DNA of 64,000 bases, taken from assembly GCA_016711435.1 (NCBI GenBank), contig JADJSY010000017.1, forward strand, positions 1-64,000, in the 5' to 3' direction. Below the pieces are notes generated by a model. That model did not search any database. It worked only from the letters and a program-made list of their open reading frames with translations, and was not told where the DNA came from. Both the position numbers and the translations under genes were made by a program. Position 1 is the first letter of the stretch. Each line of letters starts with the position of its first letter. Positions 35,897-44,055 of this stretch are shown piece after piece. The stretch comes from Lewinellaceae bacterium (GTDB taxonomy: Bacteria > Bacteroidota > Bacteroidia > Chitinophagales > Saprospiraceae).

Positions 35897-36844
35897 ATGC
35901 CGACTTTCAAAATTCATCACCTGACACAATATCATTACGACCGCCCGGTACGGGAAAGTACCAATCAGATAAAAATTTTCCCGGCTACTTACAACGGCCA
36001 GGAAACCACCCGGCACAAACTGACGATCACCGGGGAGCCGTTCATCAATCGTTTTACAGACTATTGGGGCAATGAGGTAGGCTGGTTTACACTCAGTGCC
36101 TCCCACCGCGAGTTGCTGATTGACAGTCATGTCATGGTGAAAACCGCCAATACGGTTCTGAATCCTTTAGTTACGTCCCGCCTCACAGATTGGGATGTTA
36201 TTCGCCAGGAAGTAGCCGGAGATTTGCGCCTGCTCGATCTTTCCAGACCCGAAGTCATTTCTGGCGAAGATAAAATCAAAACCATTGTACGCGAATTGCA
36301 GCATACCCGCGATACGCCCGCCGTTTTTATCCAGCGCTGTTCCGAGTATATTTTCGATCATTTTACTTATCAAAAAGGTATTACAACGGTTGAAACTACC
36401 CTGGATGAGATTCTGGAGCATCAATCGGGCGTTTGCCAGGATTTTGCCCACGTGCTGCTGCAGATCCTCCGCTCAGAGGGTATTCCGGCGCGTTATGTCA
36501 GCGGATACATTTGCCCCAACAAAGACGGCGCAAGGGGCGCAGGAGCCACGCACGCCTGGGTAGAAGTATGGCTTCCAGGTTCCGGCTGGATGGGCATAGA
36601 CCCTACCAACAACAGCTGGGTGAGCGACCAGCATGTCAGCCTGGCTGTGGGCAGGCATTTCACAGACTGTAGCCCGGCCAAAGGAACCTTCAAAGGCCCG
36701 GCCAACCAGGAGTTATCTGTATTTTTATCGGTGAGCTACGAAGATGGCAGCAAAGTGGAAGACAGCAATACGGTTCAAATGACGAAAGAACCGGTATTTA
36801 TACAGCGGCTGGATGTGGAAGAAGGGGCGCAGCAGCAGCAGTAG
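35897..36844 (+). CDS. Transglutaminase-like protein with bacterial N-terminal domain
   Basis: 315 residues. Residues 1-90 are the bacterial transglutaminase-like N-terminal beta domain (FKIHHLTQYHYDRPVRESTNQI), residues 120-240 the papain-like transglutaminase core with Cys180 (SGVCQDFAHV), His219 (ATHAWVEVWLP) and Asp235 (GIDPTNN). Cytoplasmic members near ATP-grasp/alpha-E genes are thought to be peptidases or amidotransferases working on the ligated peptide. No signal peptide is visible. The tail is Gln-rich (GAQQQQ). No proteasome-like (Anbu) gene, a frequent neighbour elsewhere, is in this window. Confidence 0.92.
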   Translation: MPTFKIHHLTQYHYDRPVRESTNQIKIFPATYNGQETTRHKLTITGEPFINRFTDYWGNEVGWFTLSASHRELLIDSHVMVKTANTVLNPLVTSRLTDWDVIRQEVAGDLRLLDLSRPEVISGEDKIKTIVRELQHTRDTPAVFIQRCSEYIFDHFTYQKGITTVETTLDEILEHQSGVCQDFAHVLLQILRSEGIPARYVSGYICPNKDGARGAGATHAWVEVWLPGSGWMGIDPTNNSWVSDQHVSLAVGRHFTDCSPAKGTFKGPANQELSVFLSVSYEDGSKVEDSNTVQMTKEPVFIQRLDVEEGAQQQQ

Positions 36845-36850
36845 ATTTTT

Positions 36851-37003
36851 TGTTGAAGAGGGTTTATAAAGGTTGATGAGGGTTTATAAGGTTGATGAGG
36901 TTGATGTTAAGCCACTCGAAAGAGAGACCTCTGTTCTTCGAGTGGCTTAACATCAACCTCATCAACCTTATAAACCTCATCAACCTTTATAAACCCTCAT
37001 CAA
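36851..37003. repeat. Family C hairpin, about 68-bp arms
   Basis: GGGTTTATAAAGGTTGATGAG-like units ending in GCCACTCGAA on the left (36851-36919) are mirrored at 36936-37003 with one mismatch and one single-base gap. The 16-base loop is GAGAGACC-rich. It lies between the convergent transglutaminase and acidic protein genes, ending 7 bases from the latter's stop. Confidence 0.95.
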
Positions 37004-37010
37004 CAAAAAA

Positions 37011-37415
37011 TCAATACTCCGTATCGTCCGGAATATCATCTTCGTCGTCGCGGCGGCGGGTCACGATGATATGATCGTCTTCATCACTGGAGCCGTCATC
37101 TACAATATCATCATCGTCTTCTCCATGTCCGTCGAATTCATCGCCGACTTCCACGTCGGCAAAATCTTCGCGGAGTTGGCCTTCATCGTCGTAATCATCG
37201 TCTTCTTTGACAAGGCGTTTCGCCTCCAGGATGGTCATACGAATCAAATAGTAGGTATCGTCCGTTTCAAACGGAAGCGCAGACACTTTTTTACCCTCTT
37301 TATCCGTGTAGGATAAAAGGTGATCTGCATATCCGGACGGATATTTCATTTTTACGAGCCGGATGATATCTTCCGGGAGTACATCGTAATCTTTGACAAC
37401 GCGTTTTTTAGCCAA
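37011..37415 (-). CDS. Small, strongly acidic protein
   Basis: 134 residues. The N-terminal 75 residues look folded (VVKDYDVLPEDIIRLVKMKYPSGYADHLLSYTDKEGKKVSALPFETDDTYYLIRMT) and resemble short conserved Bacteroidota proteins of unknown function; the last 60 are dominated by Asp and Glu with few breaks (VKEDDDYDDEG, GEDDDDIVDD). Such tails suggest interaction with basic partners such as nucleic-acid-binding proteins. No function is assigned. A TAAATTTG -7 element lies about 64 bases upstream. Confidence 0.75.
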   Translation of the reverse strand: MAKKRVVKDYDVLPEDIIRLVKMKYPSGYADHLLSYTDKEGKKVSALPFETDDTYYLIRMTILEAKRLVKEDDDYDDEGQLREDFADVEVGDEFDGHGEDDDDIVDDGSSDEDDHIIVTRRRDDEDDIPDDTEY

Positions 37416-37478
37416 GGCTTGGGTCGTATTTGGATTTGAGAGTTAGTACGCGCAGTGCGAACCATTATTCAACAGCGG

Positions 37479-37486
37479 CAAATTTA
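37479..37486 (-). promoter_or_regulatory. -7 element (TAAATTTG) of the acidic protein gene
   Basis: Minus-strand TAAATTTG matches TAnnTTTG and lies about 64 bases before the start codon; the gap to the next gene upstream is otherwise empty. Confidence 0.4.
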
Positions 37487-37572
37487 AACGAATGGATTTC
37501 TATTCGGCAAAATTTTTTTTACTCATTTTTCGTGAGTGTCTTTTGAATGATCTGAAGTCAGTAAAATACGAT

Positions 37573-39648
37573 CTATTTCCGCTCACGAATTTCTACAATT
37601 TCGACCCGGCGTTCCCGCGCTGCGTCGGGATGGTACACCGAATTCCGTTCATCGCGCAAGTCGTCGCTAATACCCGACCGGGCGGTAGTTTCACCAAAAC
37701 TGGTTTCCGATATTTTCAGTTGACCTGACTGTATGTATGGTTTCAATGCGCCGTCGGCAAAAAATTCAAAATAGTTTTTGACGCTACTGATGCGGCGTTT
37801 GCCCAGGATGAGGTTGTAGTCCGTTTGCGCGCGCGGACTGGTGTATCCTTTGATTAGCACTTCAAATGATTCTCCCTTTTGCAGCCGCACCAGCAGCAGG
37901 TCGGCCAACTGGATGAGCCGGTCGTAACCGCGCCGAACTTCATTTTCGAAAAAATCTTCGGTCAATATTTCCGCCGCATCCCGGCGTTCGCCCGACAACC
38001 CTGTTGCAAAACGATTGCGGTATTCCTCTTCTTTTTCCAGATAAGTCAGAACCGTTTCTTCGTACTGTTTTTTGGTGACGCTTCGCCGCGTTCTTTTATC
38101 CGGTTCGTCATTATCAAAATACAGGGGTAGCCCGACGAAATCCTGTACTTCAGGTTCTTTTACAGTCGGCGGCACTTGAACGGGAACAGGATCGGGGTCT
38201 GGTGTTGGTTCAGGAGGCGATTTAATGGTAAATGCTGTGGTGTCTTCGGGTATAATCGGCGGAAGTTGCGGGATATATTTTTCCTCCTCTTTAGGCAGTT
38301 TGAATGAAAAAATATCATTGCAGCAAGCCCTGCTGGTTTCATCCAGGAAATACGAACCTGGTCTGTTGCTGCTCAGGTAGCCGTTTTTACTGTCTTTTTT
38401 CAGAAAGAAATACAGGTCGTTGTAACTGGTGTTCAGTCCCACCCCTGCGTTTCTGGGTTCTGAAAACAAGTCATTTGACTTTCCGGCAGAGAAAATATCA
38501 TAACCGCCCAAACCCGGCCAGCCTTCCGAACTATAGAAAACCTTTTGGGTGGGACTGTGGAAAAATGGCGTTGCATCATTCTCCGCTGTATTCAGCGGCT
38601 CGGCGTTCATGGGCTTTGCAAACCGGGGAAGTTTTCCAATTTTTTTACCCGGAATAGGCAAGTTGCACTCACAAAAGAAAACCGTGTCGAGCGGCGTGTA
38701 CCACAGATCGAGTTTGCCTTTTCCGCCGGGCCGGTCGCTCGAAAACCACAATACGGGGCCTTGATAATGTTCGTCAAAACCAATGGATGGTTGTGTGCTG
38801 GTGAACCCGGGCATATTGACAGGTTCCGGCAAACGCACAGGCGGCAACCAGCGGTTGCGCCGGTCGATCACCGTCAGCCATAGTTCGCAGCGGATGTCGG
38901 AGGCATTTATATCTTTACAAACGGTAAAAACCACGTAGTGACCATCGGGTGAAAAAGCGGTATGTGCAATGTGGGCGGTATCCGTGGTTGGGAACCCCCT
39001 GCCGGGTTCGCGTGCGCGACCACCTTTTGCCGAAATCATCACTTTTGTAATTTTTTCTTTCGGACGTTTGCGGGTTTCTTTTTTATCGAAACGGTAAGAG
39101 GAAAAAAACATCGTATCGCCCACGATGACCGGTGCAAATTCACTGAACGGGCTGTTTACTTCTTTGCCAAGGTGTTTGATTTCCACCTGCGCCGGAGAGG
39201 ATGCAATCTCCTGGGCATTGCGAATGGCAGCAACTTCCCGCTGCGCCTCCTCCTTTAAATCCAGTCCGGGGCCGGAGGTGTCTTTCAAGAAATTTTCAAA
39301 ATGACGGACAGCAGTAATGTAATCTCCCTGGCTTTTTTTTACTTCTCCCAGCCTGTAGTCGAGCAAAGGAAAACGTTTTTGTGATTTATCCGCTTTGGCA
39401 ATTTTATTATATCCCTTTTCGGCTTCCGTAAATGCGTTGAACAGGCGGGCGCAATCAGCGTATTTCCACCATACGCTCAGGTTATCGCCATCGCGTTGTA
39501 AAAATGTAGAATAATATTGGATGGCAGCGCCGTAGTCTTTTTTTTGCACGGCTTCGTCTCCCGCTCGCTCCCAGGCTTTGAGCGGCTGTAGCGATGCCAT
39601 CGAGGCGGCGGCGCACCAAATACCAAATATTAAAAAAAGTGATTTCAT
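37573..39648 (-). CDS. PorE-like TPR-PD40-OmpA protein (type IX secretion associated)
   Basis: 691 residues with a signal-like N-terminus (SLFLIFGIWCAAASMASLQ). In order: TPR-like repeats (about 23-115; AIQYYSTFLQRDGDN, AEKGYNKIAKAD), a PD40/WD40-like propeller (about 150-430; FSPDGHYVVFTVCKD, STQPSIGFDEHYQGPVLWFSSDRPGGKGKLDLW, YDIFSAG), a Pro-rich linker, and an OmpA-like peptidoglycan-binding domain (about 590-690; EVLIKGYTSPRAQTDYNLILGKRRISSVKNYF). This is the layout of PorE-type and related outer-membrane-anchoring proteins, though the carboxypeptidase-regulatory domain is not evident. It lies next to a PorP/SprF gene in the same direction, supporting a type IX secretion or gliding role. 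Confidence 0.85.
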   Translation of the reverse strand: MKSLFLIFGIWCAAASMASLQPLKAWERAGDEAVQKKDYGAAIQYYSTFLQRDGDNLSVWWKYADCARLFNAFTEAEKGYNKIAKADKSQKRFPLLDYRLGEVKKSQGDYITAVRHFENFLKDTSGPGLDLKEEAQREVAAIRNAQEIASSPAQVEIKHLGKEVNSPFSEFAPVIVGDTMFFSSYRFDKKETRKRPKEKITKVMISAKGGRAREPGRGFPTTDTAHIAHTAFSPDGHYVVFTVCKDINASDIRCELWLTVIDRRNRWLPPVRLPEPVNMPGFTSTQPSIGFDEHYQGPVLWFSSDRPGGKGKLDLWYTPLDTVFFCECNLPIPGKKIGKLPRFAKPMNAEPLNTAENDATPFFHSPTQKVFYSSEGWPGLGGYDIFSAGKSNDLFSEPRNAGVGLNTSYNDLYFFLKKDSKNGYLSSNRPGSYFLDETSRACCNDIFSFKLPKEEEKYIPQLPPIIPEDTTAFTIKSPPEPTPDPDPVPVQVPPTVKEPEVQDFVGLPLYFDNDEPDKRTRRSVTKKQYEETVLTYLEKEEEYRNRFATGLSGERRDAAEILTEDFFENEVRRGYDRLIQLADLLLVRLQKGESFEVLIKGYTSPRAQTDYNLILGKRRISSVKNYFEFFADGALKPYIQSGQLKISETSFGETTARSGISDDLRDERNSVYHPDAARERRVEIVEIRERK

Positions 39649-39798
39649 ACGATTGATTTGGATTAAGGTTATCTCGGTTTGAAGTTGTTTTCGCTGTTAC
39701 CAAGCAACAGCATCGGTGAAGGCATAGGTTTCCCAAACGCACACATAATGATTTTCAGTTTATTGTAATCGGTAAAAATGTGGCAGTTTCCAATTTTT

Positions 39799-40806
39799 TT
39801 ACAAAATAGGGCACGCCTTAAAAAACTTGGGTGGCGGCACAGGCAGGGTTCGATAAACCAGGGCCAGTTCCAGACCTCCATGTTTGTTTGTTGCAGTTGA
39901 AAACTCGGAGGTATTCCAGTCATAACTGATTCCAAGCGTCCAACTGCCGCGTTCCACCTGTACTGCCGGGATTAAAGCATCACCCAAGCGGGTTGATAGT
40001 GTAAATTGAACGGCAGTTACCGACCCGGTTGATGTTGTGGCCAATATTCGCCTCAAACCGGCGCCCGCTACAATTTCGCGGGCAGTTGACATTTGTTGCC
40101 ACACACCCATTGCAACCAGATCGAGCCATTCGTTCAATTGTAAGGCGGCGTTTACATGGGTGGTAAGCCGCACAGGCAATCGGATGTCCGTATCATCTGC
40201 AAAGCCGGATAAAGGACGGTTCAAGTGAAAAGCGCCGATACCTGCCAGTACCCGGGTCCGTACGTCTGCCGGTTCATAGAGCCAGTTCAAGCCGGCAGAA
40301 AAAGTTGGAAACAAACCGCTTCGATTGCCAAAAGTCTCTTTAGAAGTAAGGGAAGGATCAAAATAATCGCCGCCCCACTGGTTTTTAAACTTCAATCCGC
40401 TGATGTCAAAACTACGTTGTGCAAAGGCAATGCCAAATCCTGCGGAAAGCGCTTGTGTGGCGCCTATTGCATGGGCAACACTTCCGTTAAAGCCAATTTG
40501 CGTCCAGGTCAAAGCAGCATCTCCTGCCTGATCGTGCTGCAACAAAAAACCTCCAGAAACGAGATTATCTTTGCGTCGCAAGGCCTTCCAGTCGAATGCC
40601 CCGGCAAAGGTTTGATAGGAAACCGGCACTGTAGACCACTGGGTGCGGTACAAGGCAGCAGCCCGCATATCACCCCTGAAAAGGCCCGTGGAAGCCGGAT
40701 TGAGGTGCATAGGATTGTGATAATACTGAGAATAATGAAGATCTTGCGCAGTGGCTGCCGGGGGGAGAAATGACAGCGCAAGGGCTACAAGAACAAAAAA
40801 GCGCAT
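39799..40806 (-). CDS. PorP/SprF family outer-membrane protein
   Basis: 335 residues from the ATG (complement of 40804-40806). A signal peptide (FFVLVALALSFLPPAATA) is followed by QDLHYSQYYHNPMHLNPASTGLFRGDMRAAALYRTQWSTV, the PorP/SprF signature, then an even number of amphipathic barrel strands to the end. These barrels cooperate with secreted adhesins or the type IX secretion machine. It is immediately upstream of the PorE-like gene (150-base gap without recognisable features). A TACCTTCG element, a variant of the -7 box, lies 25 bases upstream on the minus strand. Confidence 0.93.
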   Translation of the reverse strand: MRFFVLVALALSFLPPAATAQDLHYSQYYHNPMHLNPASTGLFRGDMRAAALYRTQWSTVPVSYQTFAGAFDWKALRRKDNLVSGGFLLQHDQAGDAALTWTQIGFNGSVAHAIGATQALSAGFGIAFAQRSFDISGLKFKNQWGGDYFDPSLTSKETFGNRSGLFPTFSAGLNWLYEPADVRTRVLAGIGAFHLNRPLSGFADDTDIRLPVRLTTHVNAALQLNEWLDLVAMGVWQQMSTAREIVAGAGLRRILATTSTGSVTAVQFTLSTRLGDALIPAVQVERGSWTLGISYDWNTSEFSTATNKHGGLELALVYRTLPVPPPKFFKACPIL

Positions 40807-40979
40807 ACGGATTGATTTAAAAGGAATGCCCGAAGGTAAGCGTTTATTCGTCAATATTGCAAGAAGGCGTATGACATAAAATTTTTTATTATGCCAATTG
40901 ACAAAATCTTAGAATATAATAGAGATTTTTCGCACAATAGAACATTAATCAACTGCATAACAGGCAAATTATAATTATT

Positions 40980-41684
40980 ATGGTAAAATGTGAAATCTGT
41001 GCAGTCAATATACAGTCTGCCTTAAATGCGCAACTGGCCGGCGCACACAGGATTGAGTTGTGTTCGGCACTCGATGTAGGTGGACTGACACCTTCTCCAG
41101 GGTTGATAAGGGCTGCTGTCCGGCAATTGCATATTCCGGTCAATGTACTGATCCGTCCGCGGGAAGGCGACTTTACGTATTCCGAACAGGAGTTTGAAGT
41201 CATGCTCGACGACATCCGCTTTTGCAGGGAGGAAGGCGTCAACGGCGTTGTGGTGGGAGCGCTCGATCATCTGATGGAACTCGATGCTGAAAAAATGCTG
41301 GCCATGAAGGTGGTTGCGGGCGATATGGAAATTGTTTGCCATCGCGCATTTGATTATACGCTTGACCCGGAACAAGCACTGGAATCGCTGGTCAAATGGG
41401 GCTATAAACGGGTGCTGAGTTCCGGCCAAAAAGCGACGGCGCTCGAAGGGCGTTTTTTACTGCAAAAATTAGTGCTGCAGGCAGGTGAACGGATTACAGT
41501 GATGCCGGGCGCCGGTATATCAGCCGGAAATATCCGAACGATTGTACAAACTACCCTGGCTACCGAATTTCATTTTACGGGAAAGAAAAAAGTGAGCGCC
41601 AGTCAACAGGATATTCCGGGACTGGATGGCTGGCATTGGGAAAGTGACGTGGAACTGATTCGCGAGATGATGAAGGCCGTTTAG
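40980..41684 (+). CDS. cutC: CutC family protein
   Basis: 234 residues of TIM-barrel CutC type: KCEICAVNIQSALNAQLAGAHRIELCSALDVGGLTPSPGL is the standard opening with the RIELC strand, IPVNVLIRPREGDFTYS follows, and VCHRAFDYT and MPGAGISAGNI are conserved. Although named for copper homeostasis, the direct role of CutC remains uncertain. It stands alone on the plus strand; a family A hairpin starts two bases after its stop. Confidence 0.93.
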   Translation: MVKCEICAVNIQSALNAQLAGAHRIELCSALDVGGLTPSPGLIRAAVRQLHIPVNVLIRPREGDFTYSEQEFEVMLDDIRFCREEGVNGVVVGALDHLMELDAEKMLAMKVVAGDMEIVCHRAFDYTLDPEQALESLVKWGYKRVLSSGQKATALEGRFLLQKLVLQAGERITVMPGAGISAGNIRTIVQTTLATEFHFTGKKKVSASQQDIPGLDGWHWESDVELIREMMKAV

Positions 41685-41686
41685 GA

Positions 41687-41793
41687 GTTTTTGTGTTTTT
41701 GTGTTTTTGGGCGCTTCGCTTTTGGCAATAGTGAGTAGTTTAGGCGAAGCACATCTAAAACACGAAAAAACCAAAAACAAAAACACAAACTTA
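41687..41793. repeat. Family A-like hairpin after cutC
   Basis: GTTTTTGTGTTTTTGTGTTTTT on the left, the apex GGGCGCTTCGCTTTTGGCAATAGTGAGTAGTTTAGGC, and AAAACACGAAAAAACC units on the right. The apex and loop are those of family A, but the heptads have changed to TGTTTTT, so arms and apex evolve separately. Confidence 0.85.
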
Positions 41794-43059
41794 CAAATAC
41801 ATCGAAATACAAAAAGCGGTAAACAGCAATCCAACATATATCGCATACCATTGAATATCAAGCCATTCAGACGTTTTTATCCCCTGATTTTTTTCTAAAA
41901 ACCAGATCAGGCCCAGTTTTTCCCAGAAAAAAGCAAGTACTGCCGACCAGGCTACGCCCGGAAGCCCGAACCAGTGGATGAATACAAAACCGAGCATTAT
42001 TTTAATCAGCAGTTCCGCTATGCCGACCCGGAGTATAGCTGCCGGAAAACCGCGCGACAACACAATGGCATTGGGAAGCAGTACCCGGCTGGCCGTAATG
42101 AGCAGGTAAATATTAAAAAGCCCGGCACTGGCTGCGAAATCGGGATTAAAAACCAACGGGAAAAGCGGTTTGCTCACAAACAGCAGCAAAATGGTCAGCG
42201 GAAAAATCAAATGCATGAGCCGCCGGGTTTTGTCCTTCATTTCTGCCAGCCCTTTTTCAGGTGAAGCGCTCAGGCGAGGAATCATAGCCGTGGCAAGTGC
42301 CGTGGCAAGCGCGACGGCGAGCGGGAATTCGCGGGAACCATACCGAAAAACTGCAAAAACGGCGGTGTCCTGGTAATACCAGCCTACCAGCCAGTTGTCA
42401 AACAACAGGATCAGGTTGCCGACAAGCAGATTTGCCATCAAGGGGCCGGAGAAGACCAGGTAGCGCCGGAGCAAGGGCATATCCATCCTTATTGCCGCCA
42501 CACGTAACACCAGTAACAACGTCCAGAGAAACTTGCCTGCTCCCAGAACAGCCAGCATCAGAAAAGAAGTACCTATGCCCATACCCAGCCAAAGCGGAAT
42601 AAAAAACACGGCCACCTGCAAACCGGACACTACCCCACCCCACACGACAATTTGCCGGGGCTGTTCCCGCAACAGGTAGATGTACTCTACAGGCAGAGAC
42701 GGAACATTCAACAACAGAAAAGTGCAAAACAGCGTATAATGGGGCAAATCGGGCTGACCGGTCAAGAATGGAATCATCCATTTTTGACCGCCGACCAATA
42801 CCAGAAAGAGCAGTGCCGAAAGACCACAAAAAACAAGAAAATTATTGAAAATGAATGATTTACGGCCGGATTCATCCAATTGTGCATACACGGGCGGCAT
42901 TCCCTGCAACAAACCGTTGACCCACAGAAAGGTAAACAAAACGCCGATGTAAAGCAACATCTCGTAAGCGCCGATATCAGCCGTCGAAAGTCCGCTTTTG
43001 GCGAAAAGCACACTCGTCAGTACCACTGCTCCCAGGCGAAAGACCTGGAAAATCTGCAA
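41791..43059 (-). CDS. Polysaccharide flippase (Wzx/MATE-like)
   Basis: 422 residues from a TTG; about 12-14 membrane helices with the pattern of oligosaccharide flippases (ADIGAYEMLLYIGVLFTFLWVNGLLQG; FAVFRYGSREFPLAVALATALATAMIPRLS). It would translocate lipid-linked sugars across the inner membrane. The real start is probably upstream: in the TTG frame the sequence PLFYTIIDRAPLQIFQVFRLG continues, and an ATG 38 bases upstream would join it if one G/C were added in the GGGCCCC of 43089-43095. So the N-terminus is uncertain. It neighbours no obvious glycan cluster here. Confidence 0.85.
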   Translation of the reverse strand: MQIFQVFRLGAVVLTSVLFAKSGLSTADIGAYEMLLYIGVLFTFLWVNGLLQGMPPVYAQLDESGRKSFIFNNFLVFCGLSALLFLVLVGGQKWMIPFLTGQPDLPHYTLFCTFLLLNVPSLPVEYIYLLREQPRQIVVWGGVVSGLQVAVFFIPLWLGMGIGTSFLMLAVLGAGKFLWTLLLVLRVAAIRMDMPLLRRYLVFSGPLMANLLVGNLILLFDNWLVGWYYQDTAVFAVFRYGSREFPLAVALATALATAMIPRLSASPEKGLAEMKDKTRRLMHLIFPLTILLLFVSKPLFPLVFNPDFAASAGLFNIYLLITASRVLLPNAIVLSRGFPAAILRVGIAELLIKIMLGFVFIHWFGLPGVAWSAVLAFFWEKLGLIWFLEKNQGIKTSEWLDIQWYAIYVGLLFTAFCISMYL

Positions 43060-43097
43060 AGGCGCGCGGTCGATAATGGTGTAAAAGAGGGGCCCAT

Positions 43098-43133
43098 GGT
43101 GTCTAATCTGTTTAATCCGTGTGCCATTTAATC
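43098..43133. repeat. Family D half-arm
   Basis: GTGTCTAATCTGTTTAATCCGTGTGCC at the end of the DUF697 gene matches one arm of the family D hairpins at 22.9 and 53.5 kb. No mirror is present. Confidence 0.75.
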
Positions 43134-43802
43134 CTAAATCTGCGCCAGCAAGCGATCCTTCAGTTGTTTGAATTCCTCTTCCGTAATGATACCGGAATCT
43201 TTCATTTCCGACATCTTGCGGATTTTCTCCATGGTGGCATCGGTGTTGTTTTGGGCCGGTTTTTCCGTTCTGGCAACTTCTTCAGCGGCTATTTTGCCGT
43301 TTTCAATCTCCGATTTGTACCCTTTTCTGGCTTTTTGCAAATCAAGGTCCTCCAGTGTGCCGCCGCGGTGGAAATGATTGGCAACCACTTTACCCAGGGC
43401 GTAGGTAGAAGCTCCTGATAAAGCAGGCATGCTCAATTCGCCGATGATCGTCCCTACGCCTGGAATGGCTTTGATCAGACTGGCGCCCAATCTGGCCGCA
43501 CTGCTTCCAACTACGGCAGAGATCATATTTTTACCCAATGCATCCACAAAACTTATCCCGTACAGTTTGGCGAGGGTGCGCAGCATATTTAATTGAACGG
43601 CGCTGACAGCCAGCAGGTCGATACCTGGCATGGGCATCAGGGCAGCGCCCAGCGAAAAGCCTACGTGGTTTTTGATGATCTCGGTGGCTTTAATTTGTTT
43701 TTCTTCTTGCGTCATGGTTTTGGTCAGTGATTTTTCTTGTTCGATGAGGTCGAAAAGCACTAAAAGAGAAGCGAATTTTCCGGGTGAAAAAATAGCCGAC
43801 AT
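43134..43802 (-). CDS. DUF697/YcjF-like protein with SHOCT tail
   Basis: 222 residues. GFSLGAALMPMPGIDLLAVSAVQLNMLRTLAKLYG (about 48-82) and AVVGSSAARLGASLIKAIPGVGTIIGELSMPALSGASTYALG are the two hydrophobic hairpins of DUF697, a membrane-associated domain often paired with dynamin-like or Era-like GTPases. A linker leads to a C-terminal SHOCT motif (MSEMKDSGIITEEEFKQLKDRLLAQI), an oligomerisation helix pair. No GTPase partner lies nearby. The start could be Met30 (MTQEEKQIKATEII). Confidence 0.85.
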   Translation of the reverse strand: MSAIFSPGKFASLLVLFDLIEQEKSLTKTMTQEEKQIKATEIIKNHVGFSLGAALMPMPGIDLLAVSAVQLNMLRTLAKLYGISFVDALGKNMISAVVGSSAARLGASLIKAIPGVGTIIGELSMPALSGASTYALGKVVANHFHRGGTLEDLDLQKARKGYKSEIENGKIAAEEVARTEKPAQNNTDATMEKIRKMSEMKDSGIITEEEFKQLKDRLLAQI

Positions 43803-43914
43803 GGTGTATGGTTTAATTTACAGTCACAAAGGAGCGGTATCTGAAAGAATGGCCGTTGAAATTAACGACAGAGCGGCCTTGCAGAAGGATGAAAACGGCC
43901 CAATGCCGGATTTG

Positions 43915-44043
43915 GTGTTTCGTGTATGGTGTTTGGTGTTTGGGGGTGCTCTGCCTTTGACAACTGTGTGTATTTCGGCCAAAAACATACACAACCGCCA
44001 AAGGCAGAGCACCCCCAAACACCAAACACCATACACGAAACAC
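43915..44043. repeat. Family A hairpin with perfect 45-bp arms upstream of hemL
   Basis: 43915-43959 and 43999-44043 are exact reverse complements: GTGTTTCGTGTATGGTGTTT... heptads then GGGGGTGCTCTGCCTTTG. The loop has ACTGTGTGTATTTCGGCC, the family loop motif. The right arm ends one base before the hemL -7 element. Confidence 0.95.
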
Positions 44044-44051
44044 TACCTTTG
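44044..44051 (+). promoter_or_regulatory. -7 element (TACCTTTG) abutting the hemL start
   Basis: A perfect TAnnTTTG box lies only four bases before the hemL ATG at 44056. With normal spacing transcription would start at or next to the ATG, so the mRNA could be leaderless. No -33 TTG is present at the right distance because the hairpin arm occupies it. Confidence 0.5.
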
Positions 44052-44055
44052 CGGT

